Source: Gemmobacter denitrificans (GTDB lineage Bacteria; Pseudomonadota; Alphaproteobacteria; Rhodobacterales; Rhodobacteraceae). From it: a stretch of DNA of 64,000 nucleotides. Numbering within the stretch: position 1 is the stretch's first letter; every line of letters starts with the position of its first letter. Below, piece by piece: positions 57,601 through 64,000 of the stretch. Location of the stretch: assembly GCF_036964905.1 (NCBI RefSeq), contig NZ_JBALHR010000013.1:41565-105564 (forward strand), in the 5' to 3' direction. The position numbers and the translations under genes are program-made. The notes under the pieces are model-generated. The model ran no database searches, had not been told where the DNA came from, and saw only the letters and a list, made by a program, of their open reading frames with translations.

Positions 57601-58572
57601 CGGGGCGCAACTTCGGGGGCAAAGGCAGTCTATGGTCCGCCCCTCGTGGCGCTGATGAACCTGCCGCAGCTGTCGGAGGATTTCCCCGACTGGCAACCCT
57701 ATGCCGCAGCCCATGCCGCCCCGTGGTATGGCACCGCGGCGGTCTGGCGATCGGCATCGACGGATGGTTTCGCGGTCCTGACGACGATTTCGCGGCCGGG
57801 CTGGTTCGGCATCCTGGCCTTTCCCTTCTACGCCGGGCCGACCAACCGCTTCGACCGCGGCAACGAGCTTTGGGTCGACATGATCGCAGGCCAGTTCGCC
57901 AGCGTCAGCGATACGGCCGTGTTCTCCGGCACGAACTGGGTGGCCATCGAAACCGCGCCTGATCTTTGGGAGATTGTCGGCTTCGCCACGGCCAGCCTGC
58001 AATCGCCAGGGCGCTGGCGTTTGACCCGGCTCCTGCGTGGCCTTCTCGGCACGGAGGACGCGATCGCCAACCCCGCCCCGGCCGGGGCGCGGGTGGTCGT
58101 GCTGGACGGAGGGGTCAAACCCCTGCCGATCGGCACTGCAGACCATGGCGCGCCCTGGAACTGGCGGATCGGCGCTTCGAGCAAGCCCGCGGGCGATCCA
58201 GCGAACCTCGCCGTCACCTTTGCGCCCTCCGCCCGCGGCTTGCGCCCCTGGCGGCCCTGTCATGCCCGGCGGGTCAACCTGCCCGGTGGCGATATTGCAC
58301 TCAGCTGGACCCGCCGCACGCGGGCCTTTGCAGGCGACAACTGGGCCCTGACCGAAGTGCCTCTCGGCGAGGCGGCAGAGGGTTATGAACTCGACGTGCT
58401 GAACGGCGCCGCGATTGTGCGCACGGTGTCGGGCCTCAAGACCCCAGTCTTCACCTACACGGCCGCGATGCAAACCGCCGACTTCGGCGCCCCGGTCCCT
58501 GGCCCCCTCGCGCTGCGCATCACGCAGACCGGCGCGCTGGGCCGCGGCGCCATCCTCGACATCACCCTTTGA
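54601..58572 (+). CDS. Baseplate multidomain 'megatron' protein with TIM-barrel (RcGTA g15-like)
   Basis: A 1323-aa central baseplate protein. The N-terminal part is Ala/Gly-rich and partly hydrophobic (FLGFSAATIGGAIGSFAGSV), followed by a hub-like domain (LDDLRLTSATEGAVIPRLYG). A GTA TIM-barrel domain spans roughly residues 350-750 (LKARGKRVTFYPFILMDIPA, IGTEMRGLTQIRSGASTYPA, and active-site-like VDFVAIDNYLPLSDWRDG). The last third is a phage tail domain with TETARISAEQLPIASTSGAA. It forms the baseplate centre and carries carbohydrate-binding modules in GTA relatives. The region from 57028 on is duplicated as a pseudogene at 11811-13355. Confidence 0.93.
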   Translation: MATMLLAAAGSAIGSAFGGAFLGFSAATIGGAIGSFAGSVIDSLIIGSLAPDQRIEGAKLDDLRLTSATEGAVIPRLYGTMRLGGNIIWATDFREEQFRQTQGGGKGGGPKVVTEGYRYFASFAVALCEGPIGGVCRIWADGKPFDVPGAVVRVHLGTEAQMPDPFIEAKEGAGQAPAYRGVAYVVFEDLALETFGNRLPQLSFEVIRPSPDPSAMERLVKAVNLIPSAGEFAYATETVTRTSAAPGLWGPSGGNGTSTPENENSVEGLPDLVASLNRLDAALPECEAISLVVSWFGTDLRAGVCQIKPGVESATKTTTPMVWRVNGITRAAAHVVSTVDGGPAYGGTPTDAAVVQAIQDLKARGKRVTFYPFILMDIPAANTLPNPYSPNGTAPGQPVYPWRGRITCAPAAGFAGTVDKTASAASQVASFFGSAAPGQFAVSGTTVSFTGSPSDWGLRRMILHYAHLCAAAGGVDAFLIGTEMRGLTQIRSGASTYPAVTSFVQLAADVSAILGPGTKVSYAADWSEYFGHQPADGTGDVFFHLDPLWASPHVDFVAIDNYLPLSDWRDGDDHLDALAGWQGPQQAAYLQANIEGGEGFDWFYASSSDRLAQIRTPITDGAGKPWVFRPKDLRNWWGQPHFNRLGGVESGGPTAWVPGSKPIRFTEAGAPCVDRGTNQPNVFVDPKSSESLLPHFSRGWPDEFIQRRYAEALIGYWTNPANNPAASLYSGRMIETAEIALWTWDARPFPAFPARSDVWSDAENWRLGHWLTGRAGATGLAELVAELCARAGLAPADLDATDLAGSVPGFAVNAIESPRASIETLARLFGFDAFEAEGKIRFRMRGQRPVATITLDTLVATSGEAEDLELTRAQETELPLALKWRLMARDEEFAGITVEARRITVETARISAEQLPIASTSGAAERGVRRALFEAWVGREKASFTLPPSRLALDPADVILLDHDNRLIEFALTSITDGAGRRVEARRSDRAIYDLAPGSDRGATSGAKAVYGPPLVALMNLPQLSEDFPDWQPYAAAHAAPWYGTAAVWRSASTDGFAVLTTISRPGWFGILAFPFYAGPTNRFDRGNELWVDMIAGQFASVSDTAVFSGTNWVAIETAPDLWEIVGFATASLQSPGRWRLTRLLRGLLGTEDAIANPAPAGARVVVLDGGVKPLPIGTADHGAPWNWRIGASSKPAGDPANLAVTFAPSARGLRPWRPCHARRVNLPGGDIALSWTRRTRAFAGDNWALTEVPLGEAAEGYELDVLNGAAIVRTVSGLKTPVFTYTAAMQTADFGAPVPGPLALRITQTGALGRGAILDITL

Positions 58573-58585
58573 ACGCGGAGGTCCT

Positions 58586-60469
58586 ATGGCCGACACCCCG
58601 AACATCCGCCTCACCTTCCTCGAGGCGAACCAGGCGCAGAAGCACATCACCGTCAACGAGGCCTTCCGTGCCCTCGATGCCCTTGTGCAGCCCGCTGTGG
58701 AAAGCACCGGTCTGAATACCCCGCCCGGATCGCCGGTCGATGGCGCCCGCTATATCGTGGGCCCCAGCCCTACGGCGGCCTGGGCAGGCCAGGCCGTTGC
58801 GATCGCCGCTTGGCAGGACGGGGCCTGGGCCTTCTATCCCCCGGCCGAGGGTTGGGCGGTCTGGGATCGCGCCACGGATGCCGCACTGACCTTTCTCGGC
58901 GGTGCCTGGGTGCGGCAGGCAGCACTACCCTTCCCGGACAACCTCTTCCGCCTTGCCGATGACGCCGATCCGACCAAGCTCGCGGCATTCGAGCTCTCGG
59001 GCCTGTCGGCGGGCACCACACGCGTCTTCACCTTGCCTAACCTCTCCGCGACATTGGCCCATCTGGGCAACGCGGCCCAGACCTTCGCGGGGGCGACGAC
59101 GTTTGCAAATGCGACGGTGACGATCGGCACCGCGACGACGACTGCCACCTATGGCATCGGCACCGGCGGCACGAGCACTGGTGTCACCAAGACCGTGAAC
59201 TTGGGCACTGGCGGCGCCGCGGGATCGACGACCGTGATCAATCTCGGCTCGACGACCGCAGGGGCACTGGGCAGCACCATCATCAACACGCCCACCGTCA
59301 CCTTTGCGGCCAGCGTGACGGCGATCGGCGCGGCCACGGCGAATATCACCGCGCTGGGCTTGGGCCTCGGCGGCGCATCGCCCGATGCGTCGAACCGGCT
59401 GAGCGTCAACGCCGCAGCGACACTTCTGAACAACGCAGGCGGGTCGCACGAGGCCACGATCAACAAGGCGGCAGCGGGGAATGATGCAAGCCTCGCCCTG
59501 AAGACAGGGTTTTCGGCGCGGGCGCTGTTTGGGCTACTCGGATCGGATGACGTGACTCTCAAGGTGTCACCGAACGGCTCGGCCTTCTTCGATGCCTTTG
59601 TGATCGATCGCGCCACTGGGCGGGCCGAGTTCCCTGAGCCCCTGATCCTGCCAGGCCTCGCCGCGATCCCGGCCGTGCCACCGGCGGGCAAGCTGGCACT
59701 ATATGGCCGACAGCGGGCTGGCGCGCCCTGGCTGGAAGTCGTCAGGCCTTCCGGGCGGGATTTCCCGCTGCAACCCCACACCGGGCTTAACCGCATAGGA
59801 ATCTGGGCACCGGTGTCCGGCACAACAATTGCAGCCCAAGGGATTGCGCTGACCAGCGTTGGCACGGTCAGCCACACCGCCTTGAGCGCCGGATCGCTTC
59901 TGAACAGTTCCCGGCGCTGGCGGGTCACTTCGGCCGCCGTGGTGGATTCGGTCTGCGATCAGCGCTCGGCAGTCACAACCTGCTGGCGGGGCAACGCTGC
60001 GGGTCTGGGCGGTTTCACCTTTGTCGCAAGGATCAGCCTGACGACTCTTCAGGCAACCGGGATGGGCTTCTTCGGCCTGTTGGCATCGATCGCAGCCCTG
60101 GCCGTGACGACATCTCTGGCAACCCTTGTCGAAGCCATCGGCATTGGCTTCCAGCGCGGCACGCACGCAAATTGGCAACTGGTCCGGAATGACGCCACCG
60201 GCGCGCCAACCCTCGTGGATCTCGGCGGCGCTTTCCCTATCGCCACGGCCGGGCTTCTGACCCTGACGATCTGGTGCCCCGCCGCGGGAACCTCGATCTG
60301 GCTGCGGGCAGTCAACGAACCGACCGGCGCCGTCTTCGAACAGGAAGTGACCACCGACCTGCCCCAGGCCGCGACCTTCCTCGCGCCGCGCCTCTTCCTG
60401 AACAACGGCGCCACCGCCGCGGCCGTCGCTTTTGAGTCCACCGGCCTCTACCTCGAAACTGACTTCTGA
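58586..60469 (+). CDS. DUF2793 phage tail fibre / host-specificity protein (element B)
   Basis: A 627-aa fibre protein, same length as the one at 13368-15251. N-terminal DUF2793 block with MADTPNIRLTFLEANQAQKH and GSPVDGARYIVGPSPTAAWA, a Thr/Gly-rich repeat shaft (TTTATYGIGTGGTSTGVTKT, then VINLGSTTAGALGSTIINTP) and a globular end (GLYLETDF at the terminus). ATG at 58586 with GGAGG before it; the reading further upstream is in another frame of the megatron gene. Some substitutions against the element A fibre concentrate in the tip (for example VRNDATGAPTLVDLGGAFPI), which would be expected if the phages differ in receptor. Confidence 0.9.
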   Translation: MADTPNIRLTFLEANQAQKHITVNEAFRALDALVQPAVESTGLNTPPGSPVDGARYIVGPSPTAAWAGQAVAIAAWQDGAWAFYPPAEGWAVWDRATDAALTFLGGAWVRQAALPFPDNLFRLADDADPTKLAAFELSGLSAGTTRVFTLPNLSATLAHLGNAAQTFAGATTFANATVTIGTATTTATYGIGTGGTSTGVTKTVNLGTGGAAGSTTVINLGSTTAGALGSTIINTPTVTFAASVTAIGAATANITALGLGLGGASPDASNRLSVNAAATLLNNAGGSHEATINKAAAGNDASLALKTGFSARALFGLLGSDDVTLKVSPNGSAFFDAFVIDRATGRAEFPEPLILPGLAAIPAVPPAGKLALYGRQRAGAPWLEVVRPSGRDFPLQPHTGLNRIGIWAPVSGTTIAAQGIALTSVGTVSHTALSAGSLLNSSRRWRVTSAAVVDSVCDQRSAVTTCWRGNAAGLGGFTFVARISLTTLQATGMGFFGLLASIAALAVTTSLATLVEAIGIGFQRGTHANWQLVRNDATGAPTLVDLGGAFPIATAGLLTLTIWCPAAGTSIWLRAVNEPTGAVFEQEVTTDLPQAATFLAPRLFLNNGATAAAVAFESTGLYLETDF

Positions 60470-60486
60470 CCCTGAAAGGAGCCCTC

Positions 60487-60633
60487 ATGTCCCCTGCCGC
60501 TTCCAACGCCTATGTCGCCGAACTGCGCCAGCAGATCGCGATCCTCTCAGAGCGTTGCGCCCTTCTCGCCGCCGAGTTGGCCGCCGCCCGGGAAGCGCAA
60601 GACCCGCCGCCGGACACGCCCAAGGCCGGTTGA
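60487..60633 (+). CDS. Small coiled-coil phage protein (element B)
   Basis: A 48-aa protein, MSPAASNAYVAELRQQIAIL and CALLAAELAAAREAQDPPPD, with the same length as the element A gene at 15269-15415 but S-to-N, K-to-Q and other changes. GAAAGGAG precedes the ATG. Conservation across two diverged phages supports a real function tied to the fibre or lysis genes. Confidence 0.75.
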   Translation: MSPAASNAYVAELRQQIAILSERCALLAAELAAAREAQDPPPDTPKAG

Positions 60634-60655
60634 ACCCCGACAAGACCGCCCCGCG

Positions 60656-60679
60656 CCCCGCCCTTCCGGCGGGGTTTTT
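60656..60679 (+). terminator. Intrinsic terminator between fibre and lysis genes (element B)
   Basis: CCCCGCC pairs with GGCGGGG around CTTCC and is followed by TTTTT. The stem is kept in element A despite base changes (a G-T pair there), which is a compensatory-type pattern. Confidence 0.82.
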
Positions 60680-60702
60680 CTTTGCCCGAAAGGACCAAAC
60701 CC

Positions 60703-61338
60703 ATGAACGACCAGATCGATGCGCTGAAGGCGCTGCAAATGGCAATGGCGCGCCTCGGCTACTACACTGGCGCGATTGACGGGCTCTTCGGCCCGCGCAC
60801 TGATGCCGCGCTGAAGGCCATCGCCAACGAGGGCGGCGCGATCCGCAACCTGAAGCCTGCGGTGCCGGTGCCAGGCGGGCCGATGATCTTCCAGGGTAAC
60901 GCCCGCTATCCAGTGGACGAGATCGTCATCCACTGCGCTGCCACCCATCCGGACTGGATGCGGGGGCAGGCCCTGGCAGCCAAGCGCAAGGAGATCGACC
61001 GCTGGCACCGCGAAGAGCGCGGCTGGCGCAAGATCGGCTACCACCATCTGATTGATCGCGACGGTGCGATCCTGCCCGGCCGCGCCGAGACCGAAATCGG
61101 CGCAGGGGCGGAAGGCCACAATCGCGGCGTCATCCATATCTGCCTGATCGGCGGCGCGGGTTCATCCGCCACCGATCCTTTCGAGGGGCACTTCACCACC
61201 GCCCAGGATCGCGCCCTGCGCGGTCTGATCGACGCCATCCGCGCCGAGACCGCCATCACCCGCATCACCGGTCACAACGACCACGCCGCCAAAGCCTGCC
61301 CGGGCTTCGTCGTGCGCAGCTGGATTAATCGGGCCTGA
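60703..61338 (+). CDS. N-acetylmuramoyl-L-alanine amidase endolysin (element B)
   Basis: A 211-aa endolysin matching the element A enzyme in length and motif order: a peptidoglycan-binding N terminus (MARLGYYTGAIDGLFGPRTD), then DEIVIHCAATHPDWM, IGYHHLIDRDGAILPGRAET, GHNRGVIHICLIGG and ITGHNDHAAKACPGFV with zinc ligands intact. The ATG at 60703 follows AAAGGACCAAAC just after the terminator. Translation and export as for other holin-dependent endolysins lacking a signal peptide. Confidence 0.92.
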   Translation: MNDQIDALKALQMAMARLGYYTGAIDGLFGPRTDAALKAIANEGGAIRNLKPAVPVPGGPMIFQGNARYPVDEIVIHCAATHPDWMRGQALAAKRKEIDRWHREERGWRKIGYHHLIDRDGAILPGRAETEIGAGAEGHNRGVIHICLIGGAGSSATDPFEGHFTTAQDRALRGLIDAIRAETAITRITGHNDHAAKACPGFVVRSWINRA

Positions 61339-61361
61339 GACCCACCAAAGGAGACACCATC

Positions 61362-61589
61362 ATGAACCTGATCAACCAACTCAGCCTTCGCCCCACCCGC
61401 AAGATGGCAGCCGTCGGCTGGACGAGCCTTCTCGGCCCGATCGTGGCCGCGATCATCGCGCCCTGGCTGCCGGGGCTGTCCGAGGCCTGCGGTGGAGAGG
61501 TCGGCGCTTCGCTCGTCGCCGGAGGGCTCGCGCTGGCCCAGGGGGCGGTGAACTTCGTGGCAGGGTATGTCGTGAAAGAAAGGGAGTGA
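61362..61589 (+). CDS. Putative holin, two membrane segments (element B)
   Basis: A 75-aa protein with the same layout as the element A holin: basic start (LRPTRKMAAVGW), SLLGPIVAAIIAPWLPGL, a short acidic, Cys-containing loop, and SLVAGGLALAQGAVNFVAGY, ending VVKERE. AAAGGAGAC precedes the ATG. Downstream DNA has no similarity to element A. Confidence 0.7.
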   Translation: MNLINQLSLRPTRKMAAVGWTSLLGPIVAAIIAPWLPGLSEACGGEVGASLVAGGLALAQGAVNFVAGYVVKERE

Positions 61590-61689
61590 GGCCCGAACCG
61601 CACCGCGATTTCGTAGATGGGTATGCGGCGCGCGATACAGCCAATCCTCTTGAATGGCACACGCAGCCAGAAGATGGGCCTTGCCCCGT

Positions 61690-63018
61690 TTAGGTCCCCC
61701 GTCCATGGGCAGCAAACAAAGCTCTCGTGGACGGAATGCCATACACCAGCATCTGAATTTCAGAGCTTTTGCCCTTCAGGCTGCGCCGCACGAATTCCTG
61801 ATAATCGAGGATATGGGTGGCGACATGATCGTCCAGCTGCTGGAACGGCTGTAAATCGGCGCAAAACGCAAACGCCTTTTGCCATCCATAGAGTCGCCGA
61901 CCAATAGCGTCCAGAGTAGCGCTTTGGGATAACTTTATATCGAGGCCTCCGCCCTTACGAATTGCTTCACGAATGGCTGCCTTCGAGTTGGAAAGGGCCT
62001 CTGTGACGCTGTTTCGCATGTTCTGCACCGATTGCTTGCTCGGCACGCACCGGTTTGGCTGGATCGTGCAACCAAGAAAGGTGATCGAGTTGGCGCACTC
62101 CCCACGATCTGCTTTTCCCGAACCATCCGAAGCCTTGTACAGTCCAAAACCAAAGCCGGTCAGCGTTTTTTCAGCACAACTGATTGCGGCTTCTAGGTCC
62201 GCTTCGTTTGGGGATACCATTAGTATGTCGTCGATGTAGCGGATCGCGGTCACACCCAGATCGTTTAAAGCATGATCCATGTCGTAAAGGAGCACGTTTC
62301 CGGCGAATGCTGAAAGTGACGACCCTTGAGCAACACCGATCCCGCCCTTCGGGAACAGTTGGGTGTAGCCCTCGAGCTCTTCAGGATTGGCAAGGTGAAC
62401 TTCCAGTGCCGCCGCAAACAGGTCAGACAGGGGGTCATCCTGTGTCTCACGGCGAACAAAATCCACAACGGTAGCAGTTGGAATCTTCGTGAAGAACGAT
62501 CGGATATCCGACTGGTAGAAATACTTCGCACCGCCATCGATCGCCTCTCTTATCGACCTGATTGCCGGGCGCACGCCTCCGTAGGGGTTCATAAGGCCCC
62601 CGACGCCGTACTTGGAATGGTTCACGTCGTTGATCTTGCCGAGGCGGTCATCAATCTTCGTGTTCGATCGGGAATCAGGGTCTTTGGGGTCGAGTAGAAC
62701 CCGAGGCTGCAACACCTGAAGGATTGCCCTTTGAACCACCCGGTTCTGTAAGGTGGCAATGGCGATCGGTCGCGGGTCTTTGCCTTGCGAAAGCCTCTTT
62801 TTCTTGTCCTTAAGTACACCCTTGACTGGGTCGAACTTAAAACGGCCCTCCCTGAGTTGGGTAATCAGTCTTCTGAGGTGCTTCTGATGTTCATGTTCGA
62901 ACTCGGCGGCTTGGCCTTTGATTTCGGTATTCCCGGAGGTCAGTGCGCTCCGCTTAACGTGCCTCCAGGCAGCGAATACATTCTGCTCGTTTCGAACCTC
63001 TTCAAATAGACTTCTCAT
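61690..63018 (-). CDS. Stand-alone reverse transcriptase, candidate defence RT
   Basis: A 442-aa RNA-directed DNA polymerase with all main RT blocks: RPIAIATLQNRVVQRAIL near residues 83-100, YFYQSDIRSFFTKIP near 165 (catalytic Asp), GVAQGSSLSAFAGNVLLYD near 227-245, the active-site YIDDILM near 259-265 and ITFLGC near 310. It has no intron maturase or endonuclease domain, no group II intron around it and no retron NAxxH/VTG motifs that I can see, so it resembles the 'unknown group'/DRT class. The ATG at 63018 follows GGAGAAC; the frame is open further upstream through one copy of a 133-bp repeat. It is transcribed towards the phage lysis genes in the moron slot next to attR. Confidence 0.88.
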   Translation of the reverse strand: MRSLFEEVRNEQNVFAAWRHVKRSALTSGNTEIKGQAAEFEHEHQKHLRRLITQLREGRFKFDPVKGVLKDKKKRLSQGKDPRPIAIATLQNRVVQRAILQVLQPRVLLDPKDPDSRSNTKIDDRLGKINDVNHSKYGVGGLMNPYGGVRPAIRSIREAIDGGAKYFYQSDIRSFFTKIPTATVVDFVRRETQDDPLSDLFAAALEVHLANPEELEGYTQLFPKGGIGVAQGSSLSAFAGNVLLYDMDHALNDLGVTAIRYIDDILMVSPNEADLEAAISCAEKTLTGFGFGLYKASDGSGKADRGECANSITFLGCTIQPNRCVPSKQSVQNMRNSVTEALSNSKAAIREAIRKGGGLDIKLSQSATLDAIGRRLYGWQKAFAFCADLQPFQQLDDHVATHILDYQEFVRRSLKGKSSEIQMLVYGIPSTRALFAAHGRGT

Positions 63019-63069
63019 ATGTTCTCCGTTCGGGTCCCCCATTCGTACAGCCCCGACCGTTGACGGGCA

Positions 63070-63202
63070 CCCATCCACTGCGCACGGCTGGGCCGCGACG
63101 ACAGACACCTCGGCAGCAAACGCCACTTCGGCGAGGTCACCGTGGCGGGCGATCCGCATGGACAGGTCCAGCTTCACGTCCCCCGCCATGGCAACCATGG
63201 AC
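63070..63202. repeat. 133-bp perfect direct repeat, copy proximal to the RT
   Basis: Identical at every base to 63425-63557; flanking bases differ. It starts 52 bp upstream of the RT start codon. On the minus strand it is open in frame with the RT and would encode VAMAGDVKLDLSMRIARHGD and the following two dozen residues, but it may equally be untranslated RNA. Confidence 0.95.
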
Positions 63203-63291
63203 GCTGCGACGAGCGCGAAGGCGCGCACGCCGGAAAGCCAGCTCAGGCGAGCCGGTTTTTGCGGGTCAGATCACACATTTCTCCACCTTTC

Positions 63292-63318
63292 ACCCTAGCA
63301 GGTTTTTGGCAATGTCAA
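63292..63318 (-). promoter_or_regulatory. Candidate promoter for the RT transcript
   Basis: On the minus strand TTGACA (63318-63313) is followed, 13 bases later, by GCTAGGGT (63299-63292), a good fit to the alphaproteobacterial housekeeping pattern TTGACG-N10-14-GCTANAWC. It lies between the two repeats, so a transcript from it would carry the proximal repeat in its leader. A tiny frame (ATG at 63278, 11 codons) sits just downstream. Confidence 0.55.
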
Positions 63319-63424
63319 GCGCTCTCCGGCCCGGCCGCGCCCGCCGCTTTGAAAGCTTATCTGCTGTGTGGGGGTCGTCCTGGGACGCAGTAATCACAGC
63401 TTCGAAGCCAACGGTCAGGTTCAG

Positions 63425-63557
63425 CCCATCCACTGCGCACGGCTGGGCCGCGACGACAGACACCTCGGCAGCAAACGCCACTTCGGCGAGGTCACCGTGG
63501 CGGGCGATCCGCATGGACAGGTCCAGCTTCACGTCCCCCGCCATGGCAACCATGGAC
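63425..63557. repeat. 133-bp perfect direct repeat, copy distal to the RT
   Basis: Second copy, 222 bp further upstream. Zero differences over 133 bp, in contrast to the diverged A/B arm copies, imply a recent event or active homogenisation. On the minus strand a 101-codon frame (63595-63290) runs through it; I do not trust that frame as a gene. Confidence 0.95.
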
Positions 63558-63809
63558 ATACCGCCTATAGTGGGGTGGGGGCCGTTTGGTTTCAAGATGT
63601 CGTGGGGAGGATTCTTGCGCAGTTGCTTCGGTCACCGGAGCCGCCAGGCGTCATTGAGTTCTTTGAAGGCGTGATAATCTGGCAGTGACGGAGAACCTGT
63701 GGGTTACCGCCCGAAAACCGGTCGAGCGCGCTCAGGCTCGGTGTTCGCGCGGTCTGCCTCCTGCGGCCCTACTATCCCGCTGATCTTGCACGCGGTTTTG
63801 GTCCGTTTG
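63558..63809. other. Right end of element B, no gene supported
   Basis: About 250 bp with no supported gene. From about 63735 the sequence resembles the end of element A (CCTACTATCCCGCTGATCTT tract). A short plus-strand frame ending near 63688 (LRSPEPPGVIEFFEG) could be the tail of a lost gene. Confidence 0.55.
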
Positions 63810-63826
63810 TTGACCTATTGTTGACC
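63810..63826. repeat. 17-bp motif TTGACCTATTGTTGACC, copy 3 (right end of element B)
   Basis: Identical to the motifs at 19039 and 19313 and located 68 bp from the intact tRNA att core. Its presence at both ends of 19.17-63.89 kb supports that interval as one integrated element. Confidence 0.7.
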
Positions 63827-63845
63827 CGCGGTGGAGGGCGCAAAC

Positions 63846-63863
63846 GCCGCCCCAGAGGGCGGC
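63846..63863 (-). terminator. Hairpin downstream of tRNA-fMet
   Basis: GCCGCCC pairs with GGGCGGC around a 4-base loop; read leftwards it lies about 30 bp beyond the tRNA CCA end and is followed by GTTTG. It is probably the tRNA terminator supplied by the element. Confidence 0.65.
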
Positions 63864-63892
63864 CCGTAAAGTCTTGATTTTTATAGGAAAAT

Positions 63893-63973
<81 letters not shown>

Positions 63974-64000
63974 GTGCTTTTTTGATCGTTGATATTGGGT

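Larger units (their letters stand above)
57028..61589. repeat. Element B copy of the phage right arm (matches 11811-16371)
   Basis: Partner of the element A right arm. The two are collinear from inside the megatron gene to the holin stop codon, then diverge at once. Differences are spread along the whole length, many at silent positions, showing independent descent under selection. Confidence 0.93.

Noticed and set aside
61690..63018. Group II intron or retron origin of the RT
   Set aside because: No maturase/endonuclease domains or intron ends are visible, and the retron-type NAxxH and VTG motifs were not found; the UG/DRT class remains the better reading.
63290..63595. A 101-codon minus-strand protein upstream of the RT
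   Set aside because: Its middle is just the 133-bp repeat read in one frame, there is no clear ribosome site and no similarity I recognise; the region is as likely to be RNA.

Overview
The window is high-GC DNA that fits an alphaproteobacterium of the Rhodobacterales (Paracoccaceae-type). The main pointers are prophage tail genes that follow the order and families of the Rhodobacter gene transfer agent (tail tube, tape measure, DUF2460, DUF2163, NlpC/P60, giant TIM-barrel 'megatron') and a DUF2793 fibre. I see no rRNA, CRISPR array or insertion sequence. One tRNA, initiator tRNA-fMet, sits at the right edge (63894-63970, minus) and is the integration target of the mobile DNA to its left.

Layout. 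(1) 1-11.4 kb, all minus strand: a type I restriction-modification operon hsdM-hsdS-hsdR (hsdR runs off the left edge), then a YhaN/YhaO (SbcC/SbcD-like) pair, a protein of unknown function and a divergent WYL-type regulator cut off after about 100 codons. (2) 11.7-19.17 kb: the right end of a decayed prophage ('element A'). A 110-bp tail-tube scrap is joined to the last third of the megatron gene, followed by an intact DUF2793 fibre, a small coiled protein, amidase and holin, a three-gene metallo-beta-lactamase-fold cassette, and a 45-bp copy of the 3' half of tRNA-fMet (att, 19124-19168). (3) 19.17-30.3 kb: an accessory island on the minus strand. It holds a dCTP-deaminase-like / NMN-adenylyltransferase-like / membrane-protein operon, a DUF5655 nuclease-like gene, and a second, different type I R-M operon expanded with three extra genes. 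(4) 30.4-61.6 kb: a near-complete siphophage-like prophage ('element B'): integrase, control region, replication and modification genes, lambda-like packaging and head genes, GTA-like tail, fibre and lysis genes. (5) 61.6-63.9 kb: a stand-alone reverse transcriptase with a perfect 133-bp direct repeat upstream, then the tRNA attachment site.

How it fits together. Elements A and B share a collinear right arm of about 4.56 kb (11811-16371 against 57028-61589) that has diverged at many bases, so they look like two related phages that entered the same tRNA gene in succession. The 17-base motif TTGACCTATTGTTGACC lies beside both att copies, which suggests that element B runs from 19.17 to 63.89 kb and that the 11-kb defence-type island is its cargo, between attL and the integrase. 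Immediately after the holin both phages diverge completely into different cargo: the MBL cassette in A and the reverse transcriptase in B. That position is the best candidate here for undescribed anti-phage systems. All functional calls come from reading motifs and context by eye; no database search was possible.
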